A stretch of DNA of 64,000 nucleotides, taken from positions 124,001 through 188,000 of the forward strand of contig WGMR01000006.1 of the NCBI GenBank assembly GCA_016124955.1. The letters run 5' to 3'. Each line of letters opens with the position of its first letter. Positions within the stretch are counted from its first letter, which is position 1. The translations under genes were made by a program, and so were the position numbers. Positions 9,060-20,561 of the stretch are shown here, piece by piece. Source of the DNA: Alphaproteobacteria bacterium. GTDB lineage: Bacteria; Pseudomonadota; Alphaproteobacteria; UBA9219; RFNS01. The notes under the pieces are model-generated. The model was not told the origin of the DNA, did not search any database, and saw only the letters and a program-made list of their open reading frames with translations.

Positions 9060-9127
9060 GTTTTTGATGTAGCGGAAAAGGCAGGTATTGCCTAGGCCCA
9101 AGCGCCCGGAACGGCACGTTTTGCGGC

Positions 9128-9871
9128 CTAATTGCTGGGAACAGGGCGCGGATGGTGCGCCATATCGGGCAGCGGCAGGCCAAGGGCGGCCTTTTTCTGC
9201 TTGGCGGGGAAAATCGGGGCGTAAAGCTGCTTGCTTGCTTCCACGGCCAGCAGGCCGCCGAAGGTGGGGAGCAGTATCGCGCCCCATTTTTCCCAACCCT
9301 CGGCCGCCGAAAGCAGCAACCGCGATTGCGAAGGCGGCATATAAAGCATGCGCGCCGTGCGTTCCGGCACGAAACCGGCATGGCGCAACAGACGCTTGAG
9401 CTGGGACGGGGAATACGGCTCGCCATTGCCGAACGGCGTGCTTTCAGCCCGCGCCCATATGCCGCGCCTGCTTGGCACGATGCACAGCAACCGCCCCTGC
9501 GGCGCCAGCACGCGCCAAAGTTCGCGCAACAGATAGGCGGGGTTGGTTGCGCCTTCGAGCGCGTGCAGCAGCAGGATGTTTTCGATACTGCCGTTCGGCA
9601 GCGGCAACGTATCTTCATCGACCAGACAGGCACAGTTCGCGCCTTCCCGCGGCCAGCCGGCGACGCCCTGCGTCGCGGGCATGAACAAAAGCCGCCGTTC
9701 GGGCGCGGCCTGCATGGCTTGCAGAAGCGGCGTGCCATAGCCGAAAGCCAGCAGGCTGCTGCGGTGCAGATCGGGCCACAGGCGGCCCAGTTGGCGTGCC
9801 AGCAGCCGCGCGGCAACCCTGCCCAGCGGAGAGGCGTAAAATTCCCTTAAATCGACGATATCGCTGTACAT
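9128..9871 (-). CDS. SAM-dependent methyltransferase (class I)
   Basis: 247 residues from ATG 9871, which has the Shine-Dalgarno GGAGGG 3 nt upstream; a longer frame to 9922 is less likely. After a variable N-terminus, LLAFGYGTPLLQAM (about residue 42) stands for motif I, LPLPNGSIENILLLHALEG (about 92) for motif II, and ELWRVLAPQGRLLCIVPSRR (about 125) for motif III of Methyltransf_11 enzymes. The usual GxGxG is degenerate. The same family is common next to gloB in Alphaproteobacteria. Substrate unknown; it lies divergent to gloB. Confidence 0.75.
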   Translation of the reverse strand: MYSDIVDLREFYASPLGRVAARLLARQLGRLWPDLHRSSLLAFGYGTPLLQAMQAAPERRLLFMPATQGVAGWPREGANCACLVDEDTLPLPNGSIENILLLHALEGATNPAYLLRELWRVLAPQGRLLCIVPSRRGIWARAESTPFGNGEPYSPSQLKRLLRHAGFVPERTARMLYMPPSQSRLLLSAAEGWEKWGAILLPTFGGLLAVEASKQLYAPIFPAKQKKAALGLPLPDMAHHPRPVPSN

Positions 9872-9953
9872 CAGCCCTCCGCAGGCCGCTTCTTCCCTGC
9901 CGTTCAGGGCCTTGTATAGCAAATTTTAACGAACAATGGTGGAAACTGCCGCT

Positions 9954-10736
9954 ATGGCTTTTATAACCGAGATTCTCCCGGCATTTGCCGATAACTACAT
10001 CTATCTCGTGGGCGATACCGAGCTTGGCCTTGCCATGGTGGTTGACCCGGGGGACCCGGATGTCGTGCGCAAGGCGTTAAAGAAAAACGATTGGCATCTG
10101 ACCCTTATTCTCAACACCCATCATCATAACGATCATATCGGCGGCAATATCAAACTGAAGCGCGAATACGGCGCGGCGATTATCGCGCCCGACAAGGAAC
10201 GCGCCCGCATCAAGGATATGGATCGCGGCGTGGTACAAGGCGACAGCGTGACCTTTTCCGATATCAAGGCGAAAGTGATCGAAACGCCGGGCCACACATC
10301 GGGCGGCATTGCCTTTTACTTTGCCGGGCTGAACGCGCTATTTTGCGGCGACACGCTTTTCTCGCTCGGGTGCGGGCGACTGTTCGAAGGTTCGCCGAAC
10401 GAGATGTGGCAATCGCTTTGCAAGCTGCGCGAGCTGCCGGACGAAACGCAGGTCTATTGCGGGCACGAATACACCGAAGCCAACGCGCGCTTTGCGCTTA
10501 TGCTCGATGAAGACAACCCCGATCTCAAAGCCCGCATCAGCGATGTGCGCAAGAAGCGCCAGCAAGGCCACGCCACGCTTCCCGTCAGCCTGGCAACCGA
10601 AAAGAAAACCAACCCCTTCCTGCGCGCCGATAACAAAGGCTTCCAGCAGGCGCTTTCCAAAAGCGGCCTTCCGGCCGGGACCGACCCGATCGCGGTGTTT
10701 GCCGCGCTCCGCGCCGCCAAGGACCGTTTCTCCTGA
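9954..10736 (+). CDS. gloB: Hydroxyacylglutathione hydrolase (glyoxalase II)
   Basis: 260 residues from ATG 9954 (MAFITEILPAFADNYIYLV); an in-frame ATG at 9936 adds six residues. The metallo-beta-lactamase core shows THHHNDHIGG (about residue 53), TPGHTSGGIAFY (about 110), GDTLFSLGCGRLFEGSP (about 132) and CGHEYTEANARFA (about 171), the binuclear metal ligands of glyoxalase II. It hydrolyses S-lactoylglutathione in the cytoplasm. The C-terminal LRADNKGFQQAL region matches the glutathione-binding HAGH_C domain. Length is normal. Confidence 0.95.
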   Translation: MAFITEILPAFADNYIYLVGDTELGLAMVVDPGDPDVVRKALKKNDWHLTLILNTHHHNDHIGGNIKLKREYGAAIIAPDKERARIKDMDRGVVQGDSVTFSDIKAKVIETPGHTSGGIAFYFAGLNALFCGDTLFSLGCGRLFEGSPNEMWQSLCKLRELPDETQVYCGHEYTEANARFALMLDEDNPDLKARISDVRKKRQQGHATLPVSLATEKKTNPFLRADNKGFQQALSKSGLPAGTDPIAVFAALRAAKDRFS

Positions 10737-10788
10737 TCCTTCATGGCCCCCGAAGCACGGCTGCCGTCCTTATCGAAAGTCCGAAGGA

Positions 10789-11271
10789 TTAAAGCGCGCG
10801 CAGCAGCATCGCCCGCTGCACAAGAAAAGCCGTATCGGGAAAACCCGCCGTAGCTCCGATATCGGCGGCCGCGACCCATTGCGCTTCCGCCGCATCGCTG
10901 CCCGCACGCACCCGGCCTTTTACCCAATGCGCGGCGATGATGATGGGACAATAATGATATTCCACGCGCTTCCTGGCATCACGCTGGATGATTTCCTTGA
11001 TATCGATGATGGCGAACGGGTCTATGGTGACGCCGGTTTCTTCCCGGGTTTCGCGCTTCGCGGCATCGTAGATGCCCTCCCCCAGCTCGATCGCGCCGCC
11101 GGGCAGCCCCCAAAGCCCCGCATGCGGTTCCTTGGCGCGGCGCACCAGCAGCACATTGTCTTCCTTGAGCACGATAATGATGACCCCGGCCCACGGCCTG
11201 TCGGGATAGCGGGCAGCAGACTGCGCCGCAGGCTTGACCTTCTTGCGCGCCTTGGCGGCCCGCGCGGTCAC
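10789..11271 (-). CDS. Nudix hydrolase
   Basis: 160 residues. The complete Nudix box is GGAIELGEGIYDAAKRETRE followed by ETGV (about residues 72-95), matching Gx5Ex7REUxEExGU. The N-terminus is Lys/Ala-rich. The frame starts with GTG at 11271, whose last two bases overlap the phaB stop (GTGA), which implies coupling to phaB. Nudix enzymes cleave nucleoside diphosphates linked to another moiety; the substrate (for example oxidised nucleotides or ADP-sugars) is not predictable here. Confidence 0.88.
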   Translation of the reverse strand: MTARAAKARKKVKPAAQSAARYPDRPWAGVIIIVLKEDNVLLVRRAKEPHAGLWGLPGGAIELGEGIYDAAKRETREETGVTIDPFAIIDIKEIIQRDARKRVEYHYCPIIIAAHWVKGRVRAGSDAAEAQWVAAADIGATAGFPDTAFLVQRAMLLRAL

Positions 11272-11990
11272 GACATATACATGCCGCCGTTGATGGTCAG
11301 CGTGCTGCCGGTCATGAAGGCAGCCTCCTCGCTGACCAGAAACAGCACAGCCTTGGCGATCTCGTCGGTGTTGCCAAGACGCTTGACGGGAATCCGCGCC
11401 ACAATCGCTTCCAGCACATTGAACGGTACCGCGCGCACCATGTCGGTATCGACGTAGCCGGGTGCGATGGCGTTGACCGTGATGCCCTTGGGCGCACCTT
11501 CAAGCGCCAGCGCCTTGGTAAAGCCGATCACGCCCGCCTTGGCGGCGGAATAGTTGGTCTGGCCGATCTGGCCCGACTGGCCGTTGATCGAACTGATATT
11601 GATGATCCTGCCCCATTTGCGGGCGCGCATGCCTTCGATCACGTTGCGCGACATGTTGAAAAGCGAGGTCAGGTTGGTTTCAAGCACCGCGTGCCATTGT
11701 TCGGGTTCCATCTTGTGCAGGAAACTGTCGCGTGTGATGCCGGCATTGTTGACGAGGATATCGACGGGGCCGAGATCGGCTTCGATCTTGCGCACGCCCT
11801 CGGCGCAGGCTGCGAAATCCGCGACATCGAATTTGCAGGTCGCAATGCCGGTTTTATCGCTCATCGCCTTTGCCGCTTCGTCGTTGCCGTGATAGGTGGC
11901 GGCCACGTTGCAGCCGGCCGCCTTTAGCGCGACCGCGATGGCTTCGCCGATCCCGCGCGTGCCGCCGGTTACGATTGCCGTTCTTGTCAT
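11268..11990 (-). CDS. phaB: Acetoacetyl-CoA reductase
   Basis: 240 residues from ATG 11990 (AGGG just upstream); a longer frame to 12095 runs back into the phaA 3' end and is rejected. It is a short-chain dehydrogenase with TGGTRGIGEAI (NADPH loop), NNAGITRD, Ser of INISSINGQ and YSAAK catalytic motifs, and the C-terminal TGSTLTINGGMYMS typical of PhaB. It reduces acetoacetyl-CoA to (R)-3-hydroxybutyryl-CoA for polyhydroxybutyrate. It lies directly downstream of phaA; no synthase phaC is in the window. Confidence 0.95.
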   Translation of the reverse strand: MTRTAIVTGGTRGIGEAIAVALKAAGCNVAATYHGNDEAAKAMSDKTGIATCKFDVADFAACAEGVRKIEADLGPVDILVNNAGITRDSFLHKMEPEQWHAVLETNLTSLFNMSRNVIEGMRARKWGRIINISSINGQSGQIGQTNYSAAKAGVIGFTKALALEGAPKGITVNAIAPGYVDTDMVRAVPFNVLEAIVARIPVKRLGNTDEIAKAVLFLVSEEAAFMTGSTLTINGGMYMS

Positions 11991-12046
11991 ATCCCTGCCC
12001 CTGTTTTCCCTGTTGTCTGCTTTTTTTGTTTTTCTGTTTCCGTCAA

Positions 12047-13222
12047 TCAATCGCGCGCCACGCACATGGCGATGCCCATGCCGCCGCCGATGCATAAAGT
12101 AGCGAGGCCTTTCTTCGCGTCCCGTTTCTGCATTTCGTGCAAAAGCGTAACAAGCACGCGCGCGCCCGAAGCGCCGATAGGATGACCGAGCGCGATCGCA
12201 CCGCCATTGACGTTCACCCTGGCCGGATCCCAGCCCATTTCCTTGTTGACCGCGAGCGCCTGCGCCGCAAAGGCTTCGTTCGCTTCGATAAGGTCAAGAT
12301 CGTCCGGCTTCCAGCCCGCGCGCGCCAGCGCCGCGCGGCTTGCCGGGATCGGGCCCGTACCCATGATCGCCGGATCGACCCCGGCGGAAGCCCATGCCGC
12401 GATACGGGCCAGCGGCTGCACGCCGCGCTTGCCCGCCTCTTCCTCGCTCATCAACACCATGACGGCTGCGCCGTCATTGATGCCCGAAGCATTGCCCGCC
12501 GTGACCGTGCCATCCTTCTGGAAAGCGGGCTTCAGCTTCGCCATGCCTTCGATGCTTGCGCCGAAGCGGGGGAATTCGTCGGTATCCACGACGATATCGC
12601 CCTTGCGGTCCTTGATAGTGACGGGAACGATTTCATTTTTGAACTTACCGGCCTTGATCGCGGCTTCGGCCTTGTTCTGCGATGACACCGCAAATTCATC
12701 CTGCATTTCGCGCGTCAGTTGCCATTTCTGCGCCACGTTTTCGGCCGTAACACCCATGTGATAGCCGTTGAAGGCATCCCACAGGCCATCCTTGATCATG
12801 GTATCGACCATATCGGTATCGCCCATCTTGACGCCGTTGCGCAGATGGACGCAATGCGGCGACTTGCTCATGCTTTCCATGCCGCCGGCAACCACGACAC
12901 TCTGTTCACCGCTGCCGATCGAAAGGAAACCGTTGGCCACCGCGCGCAGGCCCGAACCACACAGCTGGTTAAGCGAGTATGCGGTTTTTTCAACCGGGAT
13001 ACCGGCTCCCACAGCCGCTTGCCGCGCCGGGCCCTGCCCCATGCCGGCCGCAAGGATCTGCCCCATTACCACTTCGCCCACATCCGCGCCTTGCACCTTG
13101 GCGCTTTCCATAGCGGCCTTGATCACCGGCACAGCCAGCGTATGGGCTGACAGGCTGCTGAGCGAACCGTTGAAGGAGCCGACGGGTGTACGGGCGGCAG
13201 AGGCGATCACGACGTTAGTCAT
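12047..13222 (-). CDS. phaA: Acetyl-CoA C-acetyltransferase (beta-ketothiolase)
   Basis: 391 residues, normal thiolase length. The acylated Cys is in [11 protein letters not shown] (about residue 88), and the C-terminal catalytic motifs [16 protein letters not shown] and [11 protein letters not shown] are present. It condenses two acetyl-CoA to acetoacetyl-CoA. The start [17 protein letters not shown] is preceded by AGGAGCC. phaB begins 57 bp downstream, giving a phaA-phaB-Nudix operon on the minus strand. Its closest relatives are biosynthetic rather than fatty-acid degrading thiolases, judged by neighbours. Confidence 0.95.
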   Translation of the reverse strand: MTNVVIASAARTPVGSFNGSLSSLSAHTLAVPVIKAAMESAKVQGADVGEVVMGQILAAGMGQGPARQAAVGAGIPVEKTAYSLNQLCGSGLRAVANGFLSIGSGEQSVVVAGGMESMSKSPHCVHLRNGVKMGDTDMVDTMIKDGLWDAFNGYHMGVTAENVAQKWQLTREMQDEFAVSSQNKAEAAIKAGKFKNEIVPVTIKDRKGDIVVDTDEFPRFGASIEGMAKLKPAFQKDGTVTAGNASGINDGAAVMVLMSEEEAGKRGVQPLARIAAWASAGVDPAIMGTGPIPASRAALARAGWKPDDLDLIEANEAFAAQALAVNKEMGWDPARVNVNGGAIALGHPIGASGARVLVTLLHEMQKRDAKKGLATLCIGGGMGIAMCVARD

Positions 13223-13289
13223 TTGGCTGGCTCCTGATGGCTGAAAAGACCGTGTTAACGGGCAAAATAGAATTGTTGTGCGCGGGGCG

Positions 13290-13309
13290 CAAGGCCGGGG
13301 TGAAAACCC
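13290..13309 (-). terminator. Hairpin downstream of chvG
   Basis: The inverted repeat GGCCGGGGT-GAAA-ACCCCG lies about 15-30 bp beyond the chvG stop and before phaA begins. It could end the chvI-chvG transcript. There is no clear U-tract, so it may act with Rho or only stabilise the 3' end. Confidence 0.4.
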
Positions 13310-13321
13310 CGCACAAAGGCA

Positions 13322-15052
13322 TTAGCCGCCTGCCAACGGCAGCTTAACAAAGAATTGCGCGCCGATAATCCCGCCCATATCGTTTTCATTGTTCTCGGCC
13401 CATATCTGGCCACGATGCGCTTCGACGATCTGTTTGGCGATGCTGAGGCCAAGGCCCGAATGGGTGCCGAATTTTTCGCTGCGCGGCCGTTCGGTATAAA
13501 AACGGTTGAAGATATCAGCCAGTTTGTTTTCCGGCATGCCCGGCCCTTGATCGATCACCGTCACGGTCACCGAATGTTCGTCGCGGCGCACATGGACATT
13601 GACCAAACCATCTTTGGGCGAAAACGAAAGCGCGTTATCGATCAGGTTCGAAAATACCTGGGTAAGCCGCCCTTCTATGCCCTTGATTGTCAGCCCGTCC
13701 GGCACGGGCTGCACAAGCTTCACGCCGCTCTGCCCGCGCGTGCCATATAGCGCGGTCACGGCGGAAAGCAGCTTCCCGAGATCAATCGCGGTCATTTCAG
13801 CGCGGCTCAGTTCGGCATCCAGGCGGGACGCGGTCGAAATATCGCTGATCAGCCGGTCAAGCCTGTCAACATCGTCGCGGATCACGGCCATTAGTTTTTG
13901 CTGCTGTTCCGGATCCTTGACGCGCCCGGCGGTTTCGACGGCGCTGCGGAGCGATGTCAGCGGGTTCTTGATTTCATGCGCCACGTCGGCGGCAAAATTC
14001 TCGATCGCGCCGATGCGCTGCACCAGCGCCTGCGTCAAGGCGCGCAGCGCGGCGGAAAGCTCGCCGATCTCATCGGCGCGAGCGCTGAAATCCGGGATTT
14101 CCCGCTGCGAGAGCAATGTGGCGGCGCCGCCAAGGCCGCTGACCTCGGCCTCACGCCGGCGCACGCCCTCAACCGCTTCGGCCAAAAGCTTGACCGGCTG
14201 CGCAATTGTGCGCGCAAGGTAAAGCGAAAGCAGGATGGTGATGAAAAGAACGCCGCAGAAAATGCGAAGCACGTCGATACGCACATTGGCGATGGCATTA
14301 TCAACATTTGCACCGGAACGCGAAACCATCAGCGCGCCAAGCACCTGCTTATAGTGTTGCACCGGCACCGCGACGGTAAGCAACAAATCGCCGTTGTCCT
14401 GCAACCAGACCTGGTTGCGCGTTTCGCCGCGCAGCGCATAGATGACGGCCGGAAACTGTCCCGCTTTCTGGTTATAGGTTTCCATGTAGCGCGGATAGCC
14501 GTGGCGCTTGGGCAAAATGCCGGCCAGCCAGCCTTTGACCGTATCGGCGGCGCGCGAAAGCCAGCCGGTCGAGACGACCTCGTCCACGCTTACGATCTGG
14601 ATACGCCGCCCGGTGCCCGCCAGCACACGGCTGTCGGCAACCATGCTGCCGTCGCTATCGAACAAACGCATGCGCGCATCAGAAGCTTCGACCAGACGCC
14701 GCACCATCTGGCTCGATAATTCGGGGGAAAGCACGCTGCGCTCTTCGTAATCGAGGATCACGGCGCCTTCGCCGAGCGCGTTCGAGAAAATGTGCGCCTC
14801 GACCCCAAGCGATTCGATTTCCGACTGGATCAGGCGTTCTTCATAGCGGCCAAGGTAAAGCAAGCTGCCGACAAGGATCGCAAGCGCGAGGCTGTTAACC
14901 GCAAGGATGCGCAGCGCAAGCGGGGACACACGCCGGCTGCCATCGGGCTGGTGCTGCCATAGCCACCAGCCATGGCGGCGACGTTGTTTGGGGGTCCGAG
15001 CAGCCTTGCTTTCTTCCGCTGGCTTATTCCCGGTAGCGGTATCCAACACCAT
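13322..15052 (-). CDS. chvG: ChvG-type sensor histidine kinase
   Basis: 576 residues. A transmembrane segment at about 44-66 and another near 255-275 bracket a periplasmic stimulus-sensing domain. A HAMP-like region follows ([20 protein letters not shown]), then HisKA with the phospho-acceptor in [20 protein letters not shown] (about residue 355) and HATPase with [18 protein letters not shown] and [10 protein letters not shown]. In rhizobia and Agrobacterium this kinase senses acidic or envelope conditions. The start overlaps the chvI end by 29 bp, and pckA diverges upstream, as in other Alphaproteobacteria. Confidence 0.92.
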   Translation of the reverse strand: MVLDTATGNKPAEESKAARTPKQRRRHGWWLWQHQPDGSRRVSPLALRILAVNSLALAILVGSLLYLGRYEERLIQSEIESLGVEAHIFSNALGEGAVILDYEERSVLSPELSSQMVRRLVEASDARMRLFDSDGSMVADSRVLAGTGRRIQIVSVDEVVSTGWLSRAADTVKGWLAGILPKRHGYPRYMETYNQKAGQFPAVIYALRGETRNQVWLQDNGDLLLTVAVPVQHYKQVLGALMVSRSGANVDNAIANVRIDVLRIFCGVLFITILLSLYLARTIAQPVKLLAEAVEGVRRREAEVSGLGGAATLLSQREIPDFSARADEIGELSAALRALTQALVQRIGAIENFAADVAHEIKNPLTSLRSAVETAGRVKDPEQQQKLMAVIRDDVDRLDRLISDISTASRLDAELSRAEMTAIDLGKLLSAVTALYGTRGQSGVKLVQPVPDGLTIKGIEGRLTQVFSNLIDNALSFSPKDGLVNVHVRRDEHSVTVTVIDQGPGMPENKLADIFNRFYTERPRSEKFGTHSGLGLSIAKQIVEAHRGQIWAENNENDMGGIIGAQFFVKLPLAGG

Positions 15053-15728
15053 AAAGCGTTTCTATCTGAGCAAATTCCGGATCGACATCGCGGAACTTCT
15101 TCCGCAGCCTTTTGACATGGCTGTCGATCGTGCGGTCGTCAACATAAATCGATTCGCCGTAGGCGGCATCCATCAGCTGGTCGCGGCTTTTCACATGGCC
15201 GGGGCGTTGCGCCAACGCCTTGACCAACAGGAATTCCGTGACCGTCAGGTCAACTTCCTTGCCCTTCCAGTTGCAGACATGGCGAGCGCCATCGAGCACA
15301 AGGTCGCCGCGCGCGATGACGTTGGCAGGGTCGCTGTCGCCGCCACTGGCGCGCTCCGTTTCACGGCGCAACAGCGCACGGATGCGTTCCAGCAGCAAAC
15401 GCTGGGAAAACGGCTTCTTGATGTAATCGTCCGCCCCCATGCGCAGACCCATGATTTCATCCACCTCCTCGTCTTTCGAGGTGAGAAAGATAACCGGCAT
15501 CGTTCCCGTGGTATTTTGCGCACGCAACTTCTGCAGCAGCTCCATTCCGTTCAGGCGCGGCATTTTGATATCGAGCACGGCAAGGTCCGCCGGGCGCTGG
15601 CTGAGGCCTCGTAGCGCCTCGTCGCCATCATTGAAAGTGTTCACCTCGAACCCTTCCGCCTCAAGCGCCATGCTGACCGAAGTCAGAATGTTGCGGTCAT
15701 CGTCAACAAGAGCGATTCTTTGTGGCAC
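15024..15728 (-). CDS. chvI: ChvI-type OmpR-family response regulator
   Basis: 234 residues starting with GTG at 15728 ([20 protein letters not shown]), which has AGAGGA 7 nt upstream; the open frame runs further upstream without coding character. The receiver has acidic DDD (residues 9-11), phospho-acceptor Asp in [13 protein letters not shown] (about 53) and conserved Lys in KKPFS. The C-terminal winged helix shows [20 protein letters not shown] and [16 protein letters not shown]. Partner of the overlapping ChvG. In relatives ChvI influences pckA, which diverges from it here. Confidence 0.93.
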   Translation of the reverse strand: MPQRIALVDDDRNILTSVSMALEAEGFEVNTFNDGDEALRGLSQRPADLAVLDIKMPRLNGMELLQKLRAQNTTGTMPVIFLTSKDEEVDEIMGLRMGADDYIKKPFSQRLLLERIRALLRRETERASGGDSDPANVIARGDLVLDGARHVCNWKGKEVDLTVTEFLLVKALAQRPGHVKSRDQLMDAAYGESIYVDDRTIDSHVKRLRKKFRDVDPEFAQIETLYGVGYRYRE

Positions 15729-16018
15729 TGCACAATCCTCTTTTTGTTGTTCGGGATGGTTAAGACCTGCTTTTCGGCATGGAAAGCAGGTAACGGCTTG
15801 AAACTTCGAAATTATGGCACAAAAACTGTGTCCTAAAAAAGGAATTAGCGTGGAAAATTCGGGTCGAATAAGCGCGTATTCGCATTTTATTTGGTTAATT
15901 TTTGCATGAAAGTTTTTTGACTCCTCCGGCCGTATGATATAAAGCGCCGGCCAAACAGGGCGACAAAGCCCTGTTTTGGTTAAAAAACAAACGTTCACCG
16001 ACAGTGGGAGAGAACCAA
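15729..16018. promoter_or_regulatory. Divergent chvI / pckA promoter region
   Basis: 290 bp without a gene, AT-rich toward pckA. TTGACT at 15917-15922 and TATAAA at 15938-15943 (15-bp spacer, short) are the best sigma70-like pair for pckA. The -10 region lies between CCGGC (15926-15930) and GCCGG (15946-15950). A second hairpin follows at 15951-15979. The region is where ChvI would be expected to act on both sides, by analogy with rhizobia. Confidence 0.5.
15951..15979 (+). other. Hairpin in the pckA leader
   Basis: The inverted repeat CCAAACAGGGC-gacaaa-GCCCTGTTTTGG (one extra T) forms an 11-bp stem about 40 nt upstream of the pckA ATG, downstream of the likely promoter. It is not followed by a T-run and so is not an ordinary terminator. 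Confidence 0.5.
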
Positions 16019-17662
16019 ATGAGCAAGACTGCGACCAAACTGGCCCAGCCTGCCAATCAGGATACAAAAACCAGCACGCGCAAACAGGATGATCTGAGCA
16101 CGCTCGGGTTCACCGGTCTTACCGCGGTTCACAGCAATCTTCTCCCCGCCGCTCTTTACGAACACGCCCTGCGCAAGGGCGAAGCCGAACTAACCGCCGA
16201 TGGCGCGCTGCGCGCGCTGACCGGTTCGCATACCGGTCGTTCGCCGAACGACAAGTTTATCGTGGAAGACAGCCACACCAAGAATACGATTGATTGGGGC
16301 AAGGTCAACCGCCCGATCAGCGCCGAAACCTTCGACGCCCTGCACAAGCGCATGCTGGCATGGGCCGAAGGCCGCGAGCTTTACACCCAGAACCTGCTGG
16401 CCGGCGCCGACAAGACTTACCGCCTGCAGGTACGCGTCGTGACGCAACATGCCTGGCAAAGCCTGTTTGCCCGCAATATGTTCATCCGTCCGGCCGAAAC
16501 CGAGCTGGCGGAACATGATCCCGAATTCACCGTCATTGACTTCCCCGAGTTCCAGGCCGACCCGGCCCGCGACGGCACCAACAGCGGCACGTTCATCATC
16601 GTGAACTTTGCGCGCAAGCTGGTCCTGATCGGCGGCACCGCCTATGCGGGCGAGATCAAGAAATCGATATTCTCGATCATGAACTACATGCTGCCCGAGC
16701 GCGGCGTGATGCCGATGCACGCATCGGCCAACATCGGCGCCGAAGGCGACGTGGCGATCTTCTTCGGGCTTTCGGGCACCGGCAAGACCACGCTTTCGGC
16801 CGACGGTTCGCGTACGCTGATCGGCGACGACGAACACGGCTGGACCGACCATACCGTGTTCAACTTTGAAGGCGGCTGCTACGCCAAGGCGATCCGCCTG
16901 AACCCGGTGCAGGAGCCGGAAATTTACGCCGCTTCGCGCCGTTTCGGCACCGTGCTCGAAAACGTGGTGATGGACGACGATGCGCGCAAGGTCGATTTCG
17001 ACGATGCGACCTTCGCCGAAAATTCGCGGTCCTGCTACCCGATTGATTTCATCAGCAACGCTTCCGAAACCGGTATCGGCGGCCTGCCGCAGAACATCAT
17101 CATGCTGACCTGCGACGCTTTCGGCGTGCTGCCCCCGATCAGCAAGATGACCGCGGAACAGGCGATGTATCACTTCCTGTCCGGCTATACGGCCCGCGTG
17201 GCCGGCACCGAACGCGGCGTGACCGAGCCGCAGGCGACCTTCTCCGCCTGCTTCGGCGCCCCCTTCATGCCGCGCGCGCCGGGCGTGTACGCCAAGCTGC
17301 TGGGCGAAAAGATCGCCTATCACAAGGTCAATTGCTGGCTCGTGAACACGGGCTGGACCGGCGGCGGTTACGGCGTTGGCGAACGTATGCCCATCAACAT
17401 CACCCGCACGCTCGTGCGCGCCATTTTCAACGGCGCGATGGAGCAGGCCAAGTTTGTTGATGACGGCGTGTTCGGCCTTGCCATTCCGGCCAGCGTGCCC
17501 GGCGTGCCGGCCGATGCGCTGAACCCGCGCGCGGCCTGGTCCGACAAGGCGGCCTACGACAAGAGCGCGGCCCAGGTGGCCAAGCTGTTTGCCGACAACT
17601 TCAAGAAGTTCGAAGCGCAGGTGGACGAAAAGGTCCGTGCCGCCGCGATGAAGGGCGTCTGA
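16019..17662 (+). CDS. pckA: Phosphoenolpyruvate carboxykinase (ATP)
   Basis: 547 residues from ATG 16019, preceded by GGGAGAG; a GTG at 16004 is the only alternative. Signatures: [14 protein letters not shown] (substrate loop), [20 protein letters not shown], the kinase-1a loop [13 protein letters not shown] (about residue 255), LIGDDEHGW (kinase-2/metal) and the C-terminal [15 protein letters not shown]. It converts oxaloacetate and ATP to PEP, the first gluconeogenic step. Divergent from chvI-chvG. A very GC-rich perfect hairpin follows at 17681-17706. Confidence 0.97.
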   Translation: MSKTATKLAQPANQDTKTSTRKQDDLSTLGFTGLTAVHSNLLPAALYEHALRKGEAELTADGALRALTGSHTGRSPNDKFIVEDSHTKNTIDWGKVNRPISAETFDALHKRMLAWAEGRELYTQNLLAGADKTYRLQVRVVTQHAWQSLFARNMFIRPAETELAEHDPEFTVIDFPEFQADPARDGTNSGTFIIVNFARKLVLIGGTAYAGEIKKSIFSIMNYMLPERGVMPMHASANIGAEGDVAIFFGLSGTGKTTLSADGSRTLIGDDEHGWTDHTVFNFEGGCYAKAIRLNPVQEPEIYAASRRFGTVLENVVMDDDARKVDFDDATFAENSRSCYPIDFISNASETGIGGLPQNIIMLTCDAFGVLPPISKMTAEQAMYHFLSGYTARVAGTERGVTEPQATFSACFGAPFMPRAPGVYAKLLGEKIAYHKVNCWLVNTGWTGGGYGVGERMPINITRTLVRAIFNGAMEQAKFVDDGVFGLAIPASVPGVPADALNPRAAWSDKAAYDKSAAQVAKLFADNFKKFEAQVDEKVRAAAMKGV

Positions 17663-17680
17663 TTCTGCTGTTTTCCGTGT

Positions 17681-17706
17681 CCCGGGCCGGCGGTTGCCGG
17701 CCCGGG
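17681..17706 (+). terminator. Perfect GC-rich hairpin after pckA
   Basis: CCCGGGCCGGC-ggtt-GCCGGCCCGGG is a perfect 11-bp stem with a 4-nt loop, 19 bp after the pckA stop. It lacks a following U-tract, so it may block 3' exonucleases or pause polymerase rather than terminate alone. It separates pckA from the guaB promoter. Confidence 0.55.
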
Positions 17707-17739
17707 AGCGAGAAAAACCGCGCCCGCCCCTGCCTCTAA

Positions 17740-19257
<1,518 letters not shown>

Positions 19258-19367
19258 GGCGGGCGCGGCCTTTCGTGAAAAACCTTATCAGGACCCTGGG
19301 CCGTTATGCCCGCCAAAACCCCGCCATACAAACCAGTGCTTCTGCCGAGGCGGGGCGACCTGCGCGC

Positions 19368-20525
19368 TTAAAAGGGACACGGGAATGATGACGGCGTGTC
19401 CCGGTCCACGAAGCGACGCGCCACCGGGTCGGACGATTCCTCGCCGCGCAATATCTTTGCATATTCGGTATATTCCGATTTACCGGTGACAGCGGCCAGC
19501 GCCTCAAGATGCGCTACGGCGGCATAGCGGTACAGTTCCTGCTTCTCTGCCGCGCCTGCCTCGCCTTCGGCGGCGCGTTCCTGGAAGAACAAATAGTACC
19601 GCACGCACATTGCAGCTGCGGTCGAATACAAGAGTTTTTTGTTAAGAACCCGGCCGGTCTCTACAGTGTATTTTTCAGCCGTTTGCACCATAAAGAGAGG
19701 CGATGGCGAGAGCGTTACGAGCTCCAGTTCCGGTGCTGTTCTGCGCACATGGGAAAAATCAAACACGCTGTTAACTTCGCCATCGCGGTGCAAAAGAACG
19801 TTACCGGCATGCATATCGCCATGAATGACAACCGTGCCGTTTTGCGCGACCGATTCCGCGAATGACTTCTTGATATCTTCGATCAGGCTGTTTGTCGCCG
19901 CAAGCGCAGTCACCCTGTGTGCGCTGGTCTCGGCATGCGCCTTGGCAAGCAGGGCATATTCGTAGGCCCTGTCGCTCTCGAGCGGCTTGACATCGTCCTT
20001 GCCGATCATCTTGTCCAGCTTGAAATGCATATCGCCCAGCAAGGCCGCCAGAGACGAGGCATAGCGGGCAACAAAACCTTCCTTATCGCCTTCGATCAGC
20101 GCATCGTTAATGATTTCATGCGATGTTTCACTGCCGGGAATCCACGTCATAATCTGGTAGCCGATAATTTTATCCGAACCGAAAACCGGCATATCGCCTT
20201 CGGCAAAGCTCTTGCTTTCGATCAGCCACGGAACCTGCACGCCGTTCGCAAAACGGATTTTCTGCTGTTTGATGGTCTGCAGCGATTTCACTTCGGTATC
20301 GAAGATTTCCCGCACATAAGGGTTGGTCGTTTCCCGACTGATCTTGATCACCACCATTTCACCGGAGGAAGATTGCGCAAGATATGTGACGCCGTATCTG
20401 CCTTGCCCCAGATAACCCAGAATCTGGTAGCCGCTCAGACCAAGCCGGTCCTGAACGAGCCCGCTAAGCTCTCTTTGTTCATCAGGAGAAAGAAACTTTT
20501 TAACTTTGAAAAATGCGCTAGACAT
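19368..20525 (-). CDS. Kinase-fold phosphotransferase with ePK-like glycine loop (kinase 1)
   Basis: 385 residues. The N-lobe carries a protein-kinase-like glycine loop, LGYLGQGRYGVTYLAQ (about residue 37), and the ATP lysine in VVIKISRE (about 60). The C-lobe has an APH-type catalytic loop, HGDMHAGNVLLH (about residue 236), and a metal motif, VFDFSHV, in place of DFG. The fold belongs to the protein-kinase/APH superfamily; the substrate (protein, small molecule or antibiotic) cannot be told. It is 36 bp downstream of a second kinase on the same strand. No transmembrane or sensor domain is visible. Confidence 0.6.
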   Translation of the reverse strand: MSSAFFKVKKFLSPDEQRELSGLVQDRLGLSGYQILGYLGQGRYGVTYLAQSSSGEMVVIKISRETTNPYVREIFDTEVKSLQTIKQQKIRFANGVQVPWLIESKSFAEGDMPVFGSDKIIGYQIMTWIPGSETSHEIINDALIEGDKEGFVARYASSLAALLGDMHFKLDKMIGKDDVKPLESDRAYEYALLAKAHAETSAHRVTALAATNSLIEDIKKSFAESVAQNGTVVIHGDMHAGNVLLHRDGEVNSVFDFSHVRRTAPELELVTLSPSPLFMVQTAEKYTVETGRVLNKKLLYSTAAAMCVRYYLFFQERAAEGEAGAAEKQELYRYAAVAHLEALAAVTGKSEYTEYAKILRGEESSDPVARRFVDRDTPSSFPCPF

Positions 20526-20561
20526 ACCGTATCCAAAGAAATGAGCTATACCGAGAATGCC

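Noticed and set aside
13254-13330. Attenuator or riboswitch between chvG and phaA
   Set aside because: Only a simple hairpin without conserved riboswitch sequence is visible.
19320-19370. CCCCGCC/GGCGGGG inverted repeat as a terminator between guaB and kinase 1
   Set aside because: The 24-nt loop and lack of a T-run make it a poor terminator; it may be chance in GC-rich DNA.
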